NCBI RefSeq assembly: GCF_028640845.1
Contig: NC_080541.1
Location: 162,489,502-162,553,501 of the forward strand
DNA: 64,000 nt
Reading direction: 5' to 3'
Source: Ahaetulla prasina
Taxonomy: Eukaryota > Chordata > Lepidosauria > Squamata > Colubridae
Both the position numbers and the translations under genes were made by a program. This document shows positions 25,001 to 38,119 of the stretch, piece after piece (positions within the stretch are counted from its first letter, which is position 1; the number at the start of each line of letters is the position of its first letter). The notes beneath the pieces were generated by a model that saw only the letters and a program-made list of their open reading frames with translations, ran no database searches and was not told the DNA's origin.

Positions 25001-28000
25001 AAAGCAAATCTTTCTTTTTACCAGCTAAGCTGTTCTATAAACAAAATAATGATTGCTTGGTGCTAGATGTGAACCTGATATTTTACTTGTCCATTAATCA
25101 GAAATGACATTAATTTTTCTCCATCCTCCTTACTGTCCTTTTCTTCAAAGTGGAACAAGACAATTTCTGTTACTATTATTACACCAGTGCTATCCTGATT
25201 AAAATATGAGCAGCCTCAAGCAACCGTTTCCATAATGTCCGCCTAAGAATGCCCAAAGCAATGACTATTCAGCAATTTTTTCAGGTTCTAGGTTCAGGCA
25301 AGCTGCTGTAATTTAATTTCTTCATTGTTATGCAGGTCATTTTAAAGGTTTTGTAACTTTCAAAGGGTAGAATCTGAATCTGCAAAGAGGAGGAGCTGTA
25401 TTTTTATTTTTTATTTATTTATTTATTTTGTCACACGGTATATATAAGCATAAGCATGAAATAACTATACAATATATAAGCATATATATAAGTATGAGTA
25501 TGTAATAACTATATTAATTGGATATAACAAAAGGAAACAATAGGACAGGAACGGTAGGCACGCTTGTGCTCTTATGCACGCCTCTTACACACCTCTTAGG
25601 AATGGGTGAGGTCAATAGTAGACAGTTTTTGGTTGAAGCTTTGGGGATTTTGGGAAGAGACCACAGAGTCAGATAGTGTATTCCAAGCATTAACAACTCT
25701 GTTACTGAAGTCATATTTTCTGCAATCAAGATTGGAGTGGTTAACATTAAGCTTAAATCTATTGTGTGCTCGTGTATTGTTGCCATTGAAGCTGAAGTAG
25801 TCTTCGACAGGAAGGACATTGTAATAGATGATTCTATGAGTTAAACTCAGGTCATGTCGAAGGCGGCGTAGTTCTAAATTTTCTAAACCCAGGATTTCAA
25901 GTCTGGTGGCATAAGGTATTTTGTTGTAATCAGAGGAGTGGAGAACTCTTCTTGTAAAATATTTCTGGACACGTTCAATTGTATTGATGTCAGAAATGAT
26001 AATAATTTATAATAATAAATGATAATAATAAAGAAATAATAAGAAATATCTTATTAGGTTAAATACAAATTCAGCTGATTTTATGATAGTTTTTATTTTA
26101 ATTCTTCAGGCAGTTAAAAAATTTTTTATTGATTTCTTTAAGGAAAAAAAATAGTGTAACTTACCCACTCTCCATTCTTTGATTACACTGTGTATTGATA
26201 CACTGAGGAAGAGCATCCTGTAGGCTGGAATCCACAGCAATAAAAGTCAGAGGTTCCTGATGCACTTCACAACTAGGGTTCCTAAAAATTTGGAAAGCAA
26301 TGTACAAAAACTAGGTTTCAAAACCTCACTCAATAGTTATGTTACTTTATTATCTGAATAATACAGATAATTAAAACAATGGGATTGCCCATCTAACACC
26401 TTGAACAATATATATTATCATAACATTCTTAATAAGTTGCGAGCTATGCATTACCTGTTTTCTGCATTGGTAAGGTTGCCTGTACATTCATTGACTTCTA
26501 AAGGGCACTCACAAGGACATTCACATTCATTCTGTTCCATTCTTCAGGAAAAAAAATAAACAATAAATATATTTATTATCTCTTATTCCTTGTATATCTT
26601 GAATCTTGGGGTACAAAATAATTTTAATGTCAAATAGGGCCAACAGTGTTGTTTATAAGTTGTTAGGCTTATTACTAGCACACTTGTTGGCAATATAGAT
26701 AAAGAGTTCTTTCCACACTTTACTAAGTTTTCGACGTCCACAATGATGGCAGCACAAAAAAGCCATAAGGATTATAACCAGGGATGGGCTCCTGGGGGTT
26801 CGGCACGGTTCGGGTGATCCTCTAGCCAAGGATCGCCAGGGTTCAGTGAACCCCAAATGCCATCCCTGGCTAGCCCCCCCTGCCCAGACATCCCACCCCA
26901 CCCCTCCCAGGAGCCTCCACGCAGCCTGTTCATCATTCCAGGTAAGTGCAGGGATCGCACAGAGGGTCTGGGAGGGTCTGGGAGGGCAAAAAAGGGCTTA
27001 CCGGAGGTCCTCCAAAGTTCGGGGGAACCTGTTTTCGCTTGAGGGAAACCTCCAGAGCCTGGGGAAAGTGAAAAACAGCGCCGCCCCCCCGCTGTGGTGC
27101 AGGCCCACCATAGCCACGCCCACCCAGCAATGGGCCAGCGAACTCATTGATAAAGGATCTAAAGCCCACCCCTGACTATAATTCCTCAACAGCTATGGTG
27201 ATTTCATGTGAAGTAGCATGTAACTACTACAATTAATAGGCATGAGTAGCCTCATTTTTAACAATGTGGAAAATCATCGTTTAATACCTCAAGCAAGTAT
27301 CACCAAAATCCAGAATTTAATTTAGCATTATCTACAATCTCTCATCATTCAGCTTCATAGATGTTCCTGAGTTTCAGTGTAAGAGAAAATAGAAATTCTC
27401 TGCATCTTGTTTCTTCTCACCAGGCCTATTTTCTTTATCAGACTTTTCACTTTTTAAAATTATACAAAGATAAAGATTGTCTCTTCTATTCTTTTTCCTT
27501 TCTGCAGTATCATCTTTGATACACGATGACCAAATCTCACCACCAGAATAGCCCAAAGATCTTACGCTGGTGATAAAATGGAAAGCCAATAAATTTTACA
27601 AATAAATAAATAAAAGATAGGAAGTGCCATACAGTATAGATCACCCGGCCCAGTATAGGAAGCATTTCCATGGTCTTGAAGGAAATGCATAAAATGTGAT
27701 CCCAAATCAGGCTTAACCTGTCACCTAAACAGATTGACTGAACTAATTCACTAGATTATTTACTCAGGAATACAGGTAATCCTCGATTTACAACAGTTCA
27801 TTTAGTGAGCTTTCAAAGTTACAACAGCACTGAAAAAAGTGATTTATGACCGTTTTTCAGTTATGACCTTTGCAGTATCCCCGTGGTCATGTGATCAAAA
27901 TTCAGATGCTTGGCAAGTGGTTTACATTTATGACCACTGCTGTGTCCCAAGATTACATGAATCACCTTTTCTGACCTTCTGACAAGCCCAATCAATAGGG

Positions 28001-31000
28001 AAGCCAGATTCACTTAACAACCAGGTTACTAACTTATCAACTGCAATGATTCATTTAACAACTGAGACAAGAAAGGTAATAAAATGGGCAAAACTCACTT
28101 AGCAACAGGAATTTTGGGCTTAATTGTGGTCATAAGTCGAGGACTACCTGTAATATACAGACTGAAAGCATTTCTGGGTAGAGGCAGGTGCGAACTCTTT
28201 GTTGTCAAGAGACTATGTTGAGGTAACAAGCAATCTCTAATTCAGCAATCTCTAACAAGCAATCTCTAATTCAGTCCGTCAGTCCTGCAAAATGGCCACA
28301 GCTCAAGTGCTGACTAACAGGCTATATTTCAGACTGGAACTGCTACACACAGCTCATTCTTGGCCCACAGAAGTGCAGCTCTAGCCTAGCAAGCCAATAG
28401 TTATCCAACAAGCAGGTGAGGTTATGTATGTGACTGCCCTGCCTCCTCAAAAGAAAGTATAGCCCTGCCTTCTAAGGGATCTGCAACAAAACAGAAACCA
28501 GTCTGTTAACTATATAACAGGTCTAGTGATTGAAGGTGCTGGCCTAGAAAGCAGGAGATTATAAATTCTAGTCCCGCTTTAGGCATGAAAGCCGGCTGGG
28601 TGACTTTGGACAATCACACTCTCTCTCAGCCCAACTCACCTCACAGGGTGGTTGTTGTGGGGAAAATAGAAGGAAGCGGTATCAGATATGTTCATCCCCG
28701 TGAGTTACTTATAAAATCATAAAGGTAGGATAAAAATCTAATAAATAAATACATAAAAATACGGCTATGCTTCTGGGAGAAAGCAGGAGTCTCCTGGAGC
28801 CCACAAATCAAATGTTTGGATGTCAAAATGACCCAGGTATAGCTAGGGTTTTGCTTCTTCCTCACACAGAATATGCAGTTGTGCCCTTACATAGTAAATA
28901 AGCAACCTGCCTAGGCATTTTGTAAATAAGACTTAACATGCCTATTGAGTCACATGCTGTTTCATTCAGCTACTGCAAAAACCAAATGCACATTATCTAG
29001 AGGCCCTGCAATCCCTTCATTTTAAAGAAGCACAATCCGATGTATAATCCAATCATGTCTCATTTCAAATGTCCTCTTACCTGTGACAGTTCAGACAGAG
29101 CCTGTCTACCATACTGCAGGCACAGAAAGCAAGTGAGTCACAGGTTTCATTTACTATTCCAACAAAGGCATTGGTTCCAGGTATTCTTGTCAGCTTGTAT
29201 TTAGAACAGTGGCTGCCGTGCACAAGATTTGTCAGATCACCCTAGGGGGAAGGAAAACAGATCAGACATGTGGCGGAAAACATGTTTCTCAGTGAAGTGA
29301 ATTTTTCTTGTTACGACAAATGTTATCTGCTAGACTGTAAGCCTAACTGTTTCCCACTAAATGAACTCTCATCAGCAAGCAATACTTCAACATACAAAAT
29401 AGCCCAACCAGATAAAAACGTAAATAAACTGTAGGCAATACATTTTTCTGACTAAAACAATGTAATCCAACTGGATGTCAGTTTTCTATGGGCGAGCAAG
29501 TATGGAATATACATATTTCATTTTGTTACCTTACCTTTTGAAAACAATTTTTTTCAAATCGAGAATAAGAAATCATGAGGCCCTATTAGCAAGCTTCTGA
29601 TTCAAAGAATAACACTGAAACAGCAAACATCTATTACATTCTCCCTCTCACCTTTCCCAGTCATTAGAGAGAAGGAAGAGTACACTGTTCATTAATGCAC
29701 TCAAATAATAATACTGGGATTACAGAGTGTCCCACATTCCATTTCGGCTAGGCATCCAAGCACTCTGTTGGATCCCAGCAAAGCTTCATCTGATCCAGCA
29801 ACCTTTTCTCCACAGTGGCCAACCTCCTGAGATGTTTACGGAAGGTCTACAGCGCCTTCCTGCTGCTATTTCCTTGCAACAGGTTATTAGCACAAGGTTC
29901 CTCTGATCTTGAAGACTGCATATGATCATCATTAGTAACTTTTTTTCATTTCAAGTTATAGAATCCTTAGTGCCTTTTCTCATAGGGAAAATGTGCCAGC
30001 CCTCCGATAATTTCAATTCACACATATTTTTTTTTTAAAAAAACATTTTCTAGATTTGGAACAACCTTTTGAAATGCAGTGCAAAAAACTGTGCAGACTC
30101 TTTTAAATGTCGCTCCATTATAGATTTGCATAGATAAAGACTATTACATTTGACCTCAAGTATCAAACCTATGGTTTTCTCTGCACAGCTAACTTAATGC
30201 CACTTTCCTAACTGAACACCCTCTACATGAGTTTCATATTACTAGTCAGGCAGTCTACTGTATGGAATGACATCATCCAATATAATTTCTATGTTCCCAA
30301 AAGTGCATGGAAAGCATGCAGATTGATAACATTCTCAGGAACCTCTTCTGAAAACTTTTGTTTTTGCCCCATCCCTGAAGCAAAAAAACCACCTGCGTTT
30401 CAAAACCAATGCAAAACCCAATTTATTGTAACTTGCTGATGGTGTTTTTAAAATTTTGGTCTGGGATAAAGCAGACTGCCTAAAAGTTTAGCCATAATAC
30501 TCACGTATTTAAGATGTATAAATAAACTGCCCCATGATGCCCCAATCAGACTATCAGACCAATGCTGCATTACAGGTTGTTATACTGTCTCTACTAAAAT
30601 CTAAATAATATCCTATTTGGATATAAACAGTTTAATGAATGGGTTATATTAAACAACGTACCGTAAGGCTAGTATTAAATTTATAAAATCTCTGGACGGT
30701 TCTGTCACTGAAACTGTTACACAAATTTTTCTTCACAAAGTTTGGATGATTTAGGATATCATTTGCCACAAGAGGTTCCTACAGATAAAAAGTAGAAGAC
30801 TGTTAACAGTTTCATAATTTTACAAATATCAGCAGTGGGTTTCTCTTGTTAAATTGGCAGTTATATCTATAAACGAACATACGTGAATTACAATGGAAAT
30901 TGGGACTGGAACTTCCATCACTAAGCAATGTGATTGTAAAGTGCAATATCACAATTGCATCACTTAACAATGGCAATACTGGCAGTTCTGGTTGCCATCG

Positions 31001-34000
31001 TAACCCCACGACCACATGGGGTTTTTGCAGGCAAGCAGGTCAGTGGATGCATGGAGGGGCAGAAGACACTGCGAGTAGCTGCTTTGGACTGTCACTTGAT
31101 GCTGAGGGGGAGCAGCATATGCAATGGGCAGGCACTATGGGGCACAGTCAGACAAAAATAGTGGGAGCAGGAGTGACTTCTAGCTTCCAACTGGCTTTCC
31201 CATTCACTTTGCTTGTGGGAAGCAAGCAGGGATCATGAAGAGCTTCCAGTGAATATTACATGCAATGGAGGAACGGATGGTGAAGATGATGGAATTTGCT
31301 GAGATGGCCAAAGATAGTTTTGATCAGAGAAAAGACATTATCTAAGTTTACTGCCAGCTGGAAATTCCTCACAGACTTTTTGCATGAAGCAGAATGAAAT
31401 GAACATATATAGCTTTCATGATTATAAAAAAATTGATAATACAAAAAATTGAAAGCTGTGGGGTAACCATACAGCATGAGGTAACTTTATATTTATATCT
31501 GCTGTAAAGAAAATTAGAAGCTACTTCTTTATGTTTTCTTTTTTCCCTTTTTTTCTGCAATTTTCATTTTGTCTTTTATTTTCTTTATAATTAGTTTTTG
31601 TTAGTCGGATTCTGAAGATCTCTTGTATGGAGAATTAGTGCAGGGAAAGTGCCTTAGAGGGAGATCACAGCTTCAATATAAGGATATCTGCAAGAGGGCT
31701 CTAAAGGCCTTGGGAATGGACATTAATGACTGGGAAACCTTGACCTCTGATCGTTCAGCTTGGAGGCTAAAGATGCAGCATACTGTAGCCTTCTCCAGTT
31801 CGAAGAGACACTTGCTCGGCAGACTGAGGCAAAGAAGCAGTCCCAGAACCAGCAAAATCTGGGGGCTGGGCAGGGTACAGAATGTATCTGCTTTCAGTGT
31901 GGAAGGGATTGCTACTCTTGAATTGGCCTTTTTAGTCACACTAGATGCTGTTTTAGGACCTCTTCCAAAGCACGATACCATAGTCCTTTGAGACTGAAGG
32001 TTGCCAATGATGTTAGTTTTTGCTTCTCTTTATTAAAATCTCAATAAAACTTTTAAAAAACTGATTATGATCACATAACCATGACTTGCTGTGATGTCAT
32101 AATTGCAAGCTGGGCACCAAACGCCCAGATCACAACCATAACTGTGAGGATCCTGCAACAGTTGCAACTTCGAACAGCTGCTGAACATGTGTGTTGTGGC
32201 TCCAGCCAGAGCCTGGCCCCCTGCCAGAAAGTGACTCAGAGAGTGAGGGGGAAGGGCTGTCAAGGCTCCCCTCTGCAGGGCCAGCCTCTCTGGCTCAGCT
32301 CCAGGAGCCAGAGGCAGGCCAGGTAGAGGAGGTGACGAAGCCTCTGTCTCCTGTATCCCCCCCCTCCCCACCCAGGCAACGCTTCCAGACCCAGCTGTGG
32401 ACAGTCAGTCCTGGTTAGATCCCCGGTTTCGTAGACAAGAGAGGCGGGAACAATAGAAGAAGGGGTGGAGCCACACCCCACAGGGTATAAAAACAGGAGG
32501 GGCTGCCCTACTACTTCGTGACGGGCAAAACCAACTGACTGGAGAAAACTTGAGCTGAACTATTTGACTGAGCATTTGGCTTGGATTGCTGTTTGTTCCT
32601 AACTTCCTGGTTGCTCCGGTAACGAGCTTCTGACATGCCAGCATCAAGGAAGATAAAGAAAACCTTGGCAGACGCTCGCTGGTTTGCTGCCAGAGCTGAT
32701 AGCTGCCGTGGACTAAATTGCCAGTTAACTGAGTCCGTTCACGTGCCTCCCGGACTGAGGTGGGGAAACAGAACAATGTGGTTGTAACTCAAGGACTACT
32801 TATATATCAAAACACCATGATGAAAGCAAACCTTGTGTGTAATATGTTGTTGTTCTACTGGAGCATGGCCTTTAGGATCAATAAGAGTTGGATGTGCCAC
32901 AAGATACCCTCTGTCTTCCATAATAAAGCACCTATCAAAAAGCAAACAGTAAAATAAATAATAGATCAGAATGTATGCATTCTTAAGTAGTTGGGTGTAT
33001 AGTTTGCCAATGCAAAAAGACACATTTGTTTATTTATCTAGACATTCTATCTACATGCCATCCAAGTCCATATCAATTATTTCGAGATTCACAACAATAG
33101 AGCAATACAGAAACAACAAAATATAAAAACATAGCCTAAGAAAGTAATTAGGGATGGTAGGAATACATGGAAAATTACAAGTTCTAAACTTCTGATGCTT
33201 AGAACCTTTTTTTCAACTGTTCCTAATTTAGAACAAATCATTTTGTTCTTAACTGAAACAAACTAGGGAATATTTCAGCAGTAGAACTTTGTGTGTTACA
33301 AGAGCCTTAAGATTGACTTCTAATGTTTTTTTAAAGGCAGTTTCTAAAATACAGTGCGCTGCCAAACTATAGTTGGAGTTCTGTTTTTGACAGCTGTTGC
33401 AGCCAAGGCCAGTTTCAACATGGAAAAAGTAGACCCTACACTCACATGTATTTGGAATAAAGTTCTCCCAATTCTACAGCCATATAGAAACATTATTTGA
33501 GTGGGGGGAATTGTTATCTTTCACTAAAGATAGAAGCCAAGAGCAGAGTCTTCTTTTTTTAATCAATCACCTGGCAACCATAAACTCACACAATTGTGGA
33601 AAAGATGGAGGAAAAGGTCTTTGTATCTCTTTCATGTTCCATAATTTCATCAATAAACTTGCAATCTTACACACTTATCAAGGAAAGAAATGGTTAATAT
33701 TTTTGAGTAGAGCTGCACTGTGTAAGCTTAATTTTATCAGGAAAATACTGAGTTATTTTGCATGATTTAGTGGGGGTTAAAGGAGAAAGAGGAATAGTTT
33801 GCCTCCCAATCTGTTCCAATCTCTAATCTTATTTTGCAAAAAAATAAAATAAAAAATCATGCCGTGATCAAGAACACAATCTCAAAGTGCTGTACTTGGG
33901 AAGATGGCAAATAACTTGTAGGCTGCCCCTTCCTACAGTACAGGTTCCTTCTGGAGCTATATAGTGCTACATGGTCTTTCATTGCAGCTTTCCTTGCTAG

Positions 34001-37000
34001 ATACTTGTATTCTCTATTCCTTTTTTTTATGATTTCTCTTGCCTTCAGCCACTATTGCTTCTCATTGCTCAATGTGCTCCCTTTTCCTCCAGTTCATTCT
34101 GAAGCTTAAGAATCAGATAATAGTGTGGCAGAAGAAGGGAGATAATATACCTATAGACAATAGGTTGGGACAGAGGGACAACTGGCAGTGGTTAATGCTG
34201 ATCATTTAATCAACTGATGCAGGAAGAAAATATCCCATCTCTTGGTCAAACTGGAAATCAAGCACTTCTTCAGATCTGAATACAGGTCATCTCAACGTCT
34301 GTTTTTGTTCATTGATGCATGTCATTCTTCAGTACAGGTAGCCTTCAACTTCAACTCACAATTGAGCCCAAAATTTATGTTGCTAAGTGAGAAATTTGTT
34401 AAGTGAGTTTGTTCCATTTTACGACTTTTCTCGCCACATTTCTTAAGTGAATCACTGCAGTTGTTAAATTAGTAACACAGTTGTTAAGTGAATCTGGCTT
34501 CCCCACTGACTTTGCTTGTTGGAAGGTCGCAAAAGCTGATCACATGACTCCGAGACATTGCAGCCGTCATAAATATGAGTCATTTGTCAAGCATGCTGCA
34601 ATGGTCATAAAGTGTGAAAAATGGTAATTAATCACTTTTTTCAGTTGCTGTTCAGTTGAACAGCAACTAAATGAACTGTTGTAAATCAAGGACTACCTGT
34701 ATATCAGGCAGTATTCATTTTTATCTTCCAATTTTATATACTTATCAAATATACCCTTAAGCATTCCATAAATCAAGTAATCTCTTGATTGAAAAAGCAA
34801 GTATCACTGTGAATTGGTTGATTTCAAAATTGAACTGCAAGCTATTCTCTTCTTGACCCAGATTAAAATACTTTCTTTCAGAATTAGGATTTTGACAATT
34901 TTAATTTTTCTTCTAACATCTAAAATTTTACCTTATTTTATTGCCTCCGTCTTGATTACAAACTGGTAACAGGTCCATTAGTACTTTATAGAAATACCGC
35001 AGAGTAAAATCAATGCCCATCACTGCAACAGAATGGCCAGAAGACATCTGTGAGCTGTAATCAGAAGAAGCACAAGACGACCTCTTGAGAGATGCAGAAT
35101 TAAGTAAACAGCCAAAATATTGCTAAGAATCATGAATTGAAAGTAGTAAGGATTGTCTCCCTGAGCAAATTATAGCCTTTTAATCTTGGACTTTCACAAA
35201 CAATCGGAGCAAGCATTTGTAACTTAATTCATCTAAGCAGATTCTCCTTCAGAAAACAAAAGAAAACAAATAAAAACTAAACAGTAACAGTTTTGTCTGG
35301 GTCCATATTATCTGCGCACGTGTCTGTTTGCATTCATGCTACTGTATACCATTTCAAGGTGGCAAGGAAGACAAAGCCAAAACAGTAAGCTATAACCAGA
35401 GAAAAATCAAGAACAAGAGGAAAAAGCAATTGCAAAAAGTGATATAGTTAAAAAAAAAATAGAGGCAGATACAACAGATGAGAGTCCTATCCTGCAGTGC
35501 TTTGGGTTTCCTGTAGAAGATGTGCTTCAGAATATATTGCATGGGAACACATTCCTATCACAATCTGGATTGTTCCTTAAAGCCTCTGTGGGTTTTTTCC
35601 CGACAGAATGATGAGGCGGCTGCAGGGAGGCATTCTTTGCAATTGTATGATCCCAGAAAAAGATGCAGATGTTTTAAAGAGTTATATTCTGGTACTGTAA
35701 TTGTTCTCCTATGTATTGTATTCTGAAACACCTCTTCCAAATTAAATCTGAAATACCCAGTCCTACAATTGATAGCATACTTATATCAGCAGTAAGCAAA
35801 CGGAAAGCTTTTAAGTAATCTATAAAGACCTACAGGGATGGCGCCAATGTTTGAAGTAGAAAATTCATTAATTTGGCTGCAATCGCAACATGTTGGTATG
35901 CAGTAGCTAATTTCACATGACAATCTAAGCTACCAATCTGTTTAAATGTATTTTCAATTAACCAACCTGCAGCTAGACTGTAAGCTTAACATATTGCAGT
36001 AGTTTACCAATCACATTATGCTACGCCAAAAACAAACAACTCGCTTAGTGGGATGTATGAATGCATATTTTTTTTCAACTAAAATTCAACTGACGGGTCC
36101 AATAAATTAATCAACTAAGATGAAATAGTATTTGGCAGGGTTTCTTCACCTTTATTTCTTTCCTTCCATATCATAAAATATTACCTACTTCTATATACCT
36201 CTATCTCATGAGAAGTCATGAGATATGTCACTAATTTTGTTTAAAACTGAATTAAAGTTTCAGCTGGCCAAATCTTTCTCAAGTGAATCAAGGAAATCAT
36301 TTTATGATTAGTGAGGCTTGTCCTAATGCAAATTAGAATTTTACATGTCTCATCTCTTCAGTCTTATACATTTAACAATACATCAGTATGTTGAACAGAA
36401 TACTATTTTAATTTTTTTAATGGGTATCATGTACACTATGATTTGACTTAATTTAAATCAAATTCCTGGCCAAAATTATTAGCAGGAAATGCTCAATTCA
36501 CATATTATCTAATGTGAATAAAAAGAAAAACGAAAAACAGGATAAGACAAAATAAGAAAAGTGGAGATACAATTTTAGGAATTCTTAGGAAACTGTACAA
36601 GCATGCATTTCCAGAACATTTGCTACAGCTAAGTGAAGAGTACATTTAATTTAATGAAAAGTCCCACTAAAAGAGGATAAAGACAAACCCAACATTTGTA
36701 TTTACTGGATTATCAAAATCCGACAGAAAAGGCATTTTGTACAACTTTTTTTTTTAAATCTGTACTACAATTTATCTAGTATTCTCTGGCAATGCACAAA
36801 CCTCTCATCTCAGAAAACCTTGTTTTCAACATCCATTTTTCTCTTGTATAAATAATTATATACACGAGAAGCAAAACAAGAGCTCTGTTTATAGCATTTT
36901 TAATTCGAAACCTGATCTTTTTCTAAACCATATAAAAATGCTACAACACAACTGCTTTGTCGAAGTTGTAAGGGTGCTTTCCTGAAATTGGTACTTGTCT

Positions 37001-38041
37001 TCATTAAAATAGAGTGATGGCAGATAAACATCAAAAAAAGAAAAGAGCTGAAATGTAAACAAAAAAACAAAGCAATAGATACAATCCCTGGGCTCGGTAC
37101 AGCCTCCAGGTCCCTCACAGCGTTCCAGCAGCTACAGAAATATAGACGCCTTATGCGAGTAGATGCTGTTTAAAGAATCAGATTCTTTTCAGCTTGTGGG
37201 GAACTGCATGGCCTTCAGACCTTCTGCCTATTAAAATTCTTCACAGCTTTTCATTTCCTCCCCTCACGAGAAAGGGAATATGAATTCCCTGCAAAGATAC
37301 TAAAATTCCAAGTAGCTGAAAGGTCAAAAGCTCTGGTTGAGAAATAAATATGGACACCTAATTGCCCATCAAATTGGTTAGGAATTTTGGGTTTAGACCT
37401 GAAATCAGCTTATATTCAAATGTTCCTTTAGGGGATAAAATTCGGCTGGTGGAGAAAAGTCTCTTCTCTGAAAAGATAATTGTATCAGGACTGCCTTGTC
37501 AAACTAATTTTTTTTTTTTTGCAGTAGAGATTAAGGATCCGTGTGAGAATGCAAAAGAAAGGTCCTTTTCTGGCAAAAAGGTCTAGTTTTTATATGTTAC
37601 TCCAAAATGCTATTAACAGAAATGTGGTGCAATATTATGCATCCAGGCTTTCTCCTAAGCTACCTGGGGGGGGACAGGGGGGACAAGTTGTAATTGAAAC
37701 TTAAAGGGAATAAAACTGCAATATAGACAGAAGCGTCTCTAAATCAGTGGGAAGTAGCTATCCAAGACCTTTACAGTCTTTATATACCTGTAAGACATAA
37801 ATGAAATATGAAATAAATAATGTTCACAAGCACACACACACTTGCTATAGCCAAAAATCAGGTGGTGCCCCTTTCCAGACTACTACATTTTATCAAAGGC
37901 ATAATAATCTTTTGTGATGCATCTAATGAAGGTGAGCTGTTACTCGTGACAGCTTAGGGCTTTTGATAAAATGTTAATCTGAAAAGGGGCTATCAGACTC
38001 CTGATTTTTGGTCATCATAGACTAACAGGGCTCTGCACTTA

Positions 38042-38119
<78 letters not shown>

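Larger units (their letters stand above)
24835..26164 (-). other. CACHD1 intron (1.3 kb)
   Basis: Contains the 3' end of a CR1-group LINE with an open C-terminal reading frame; the rest is unrecognised. Confidence 0.8.
26542..29080 (-). other. CACHD1 intron (2.5 kb)
   Basis: Contains a GC-rich MITE at 26.8-27.2 kb, a TA-flanked MITE at 27.8-28.2 kb and a tRNA-derived SINE at 28.5-28.8 kb, listed separately. Confidence 0.8.
30779..32831 (-). other. CACHD1 intron (2.1 kb)
   Basis: Holds a degenerate MITE-like stretch near 30.9 kb, a decayed LINE 3' end and a complete solo LTR whose right edge is only 57 bp from the exon donor side. They are listed separately. Confidence 0.8.

Noticed and set aside
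25514..25819. Minus-strand 101-codon open frame
   Set aside because: It is a shadow of the LINE ORF2 tail, which is open in another frame over 25596-25994 and shows the protein similarity.
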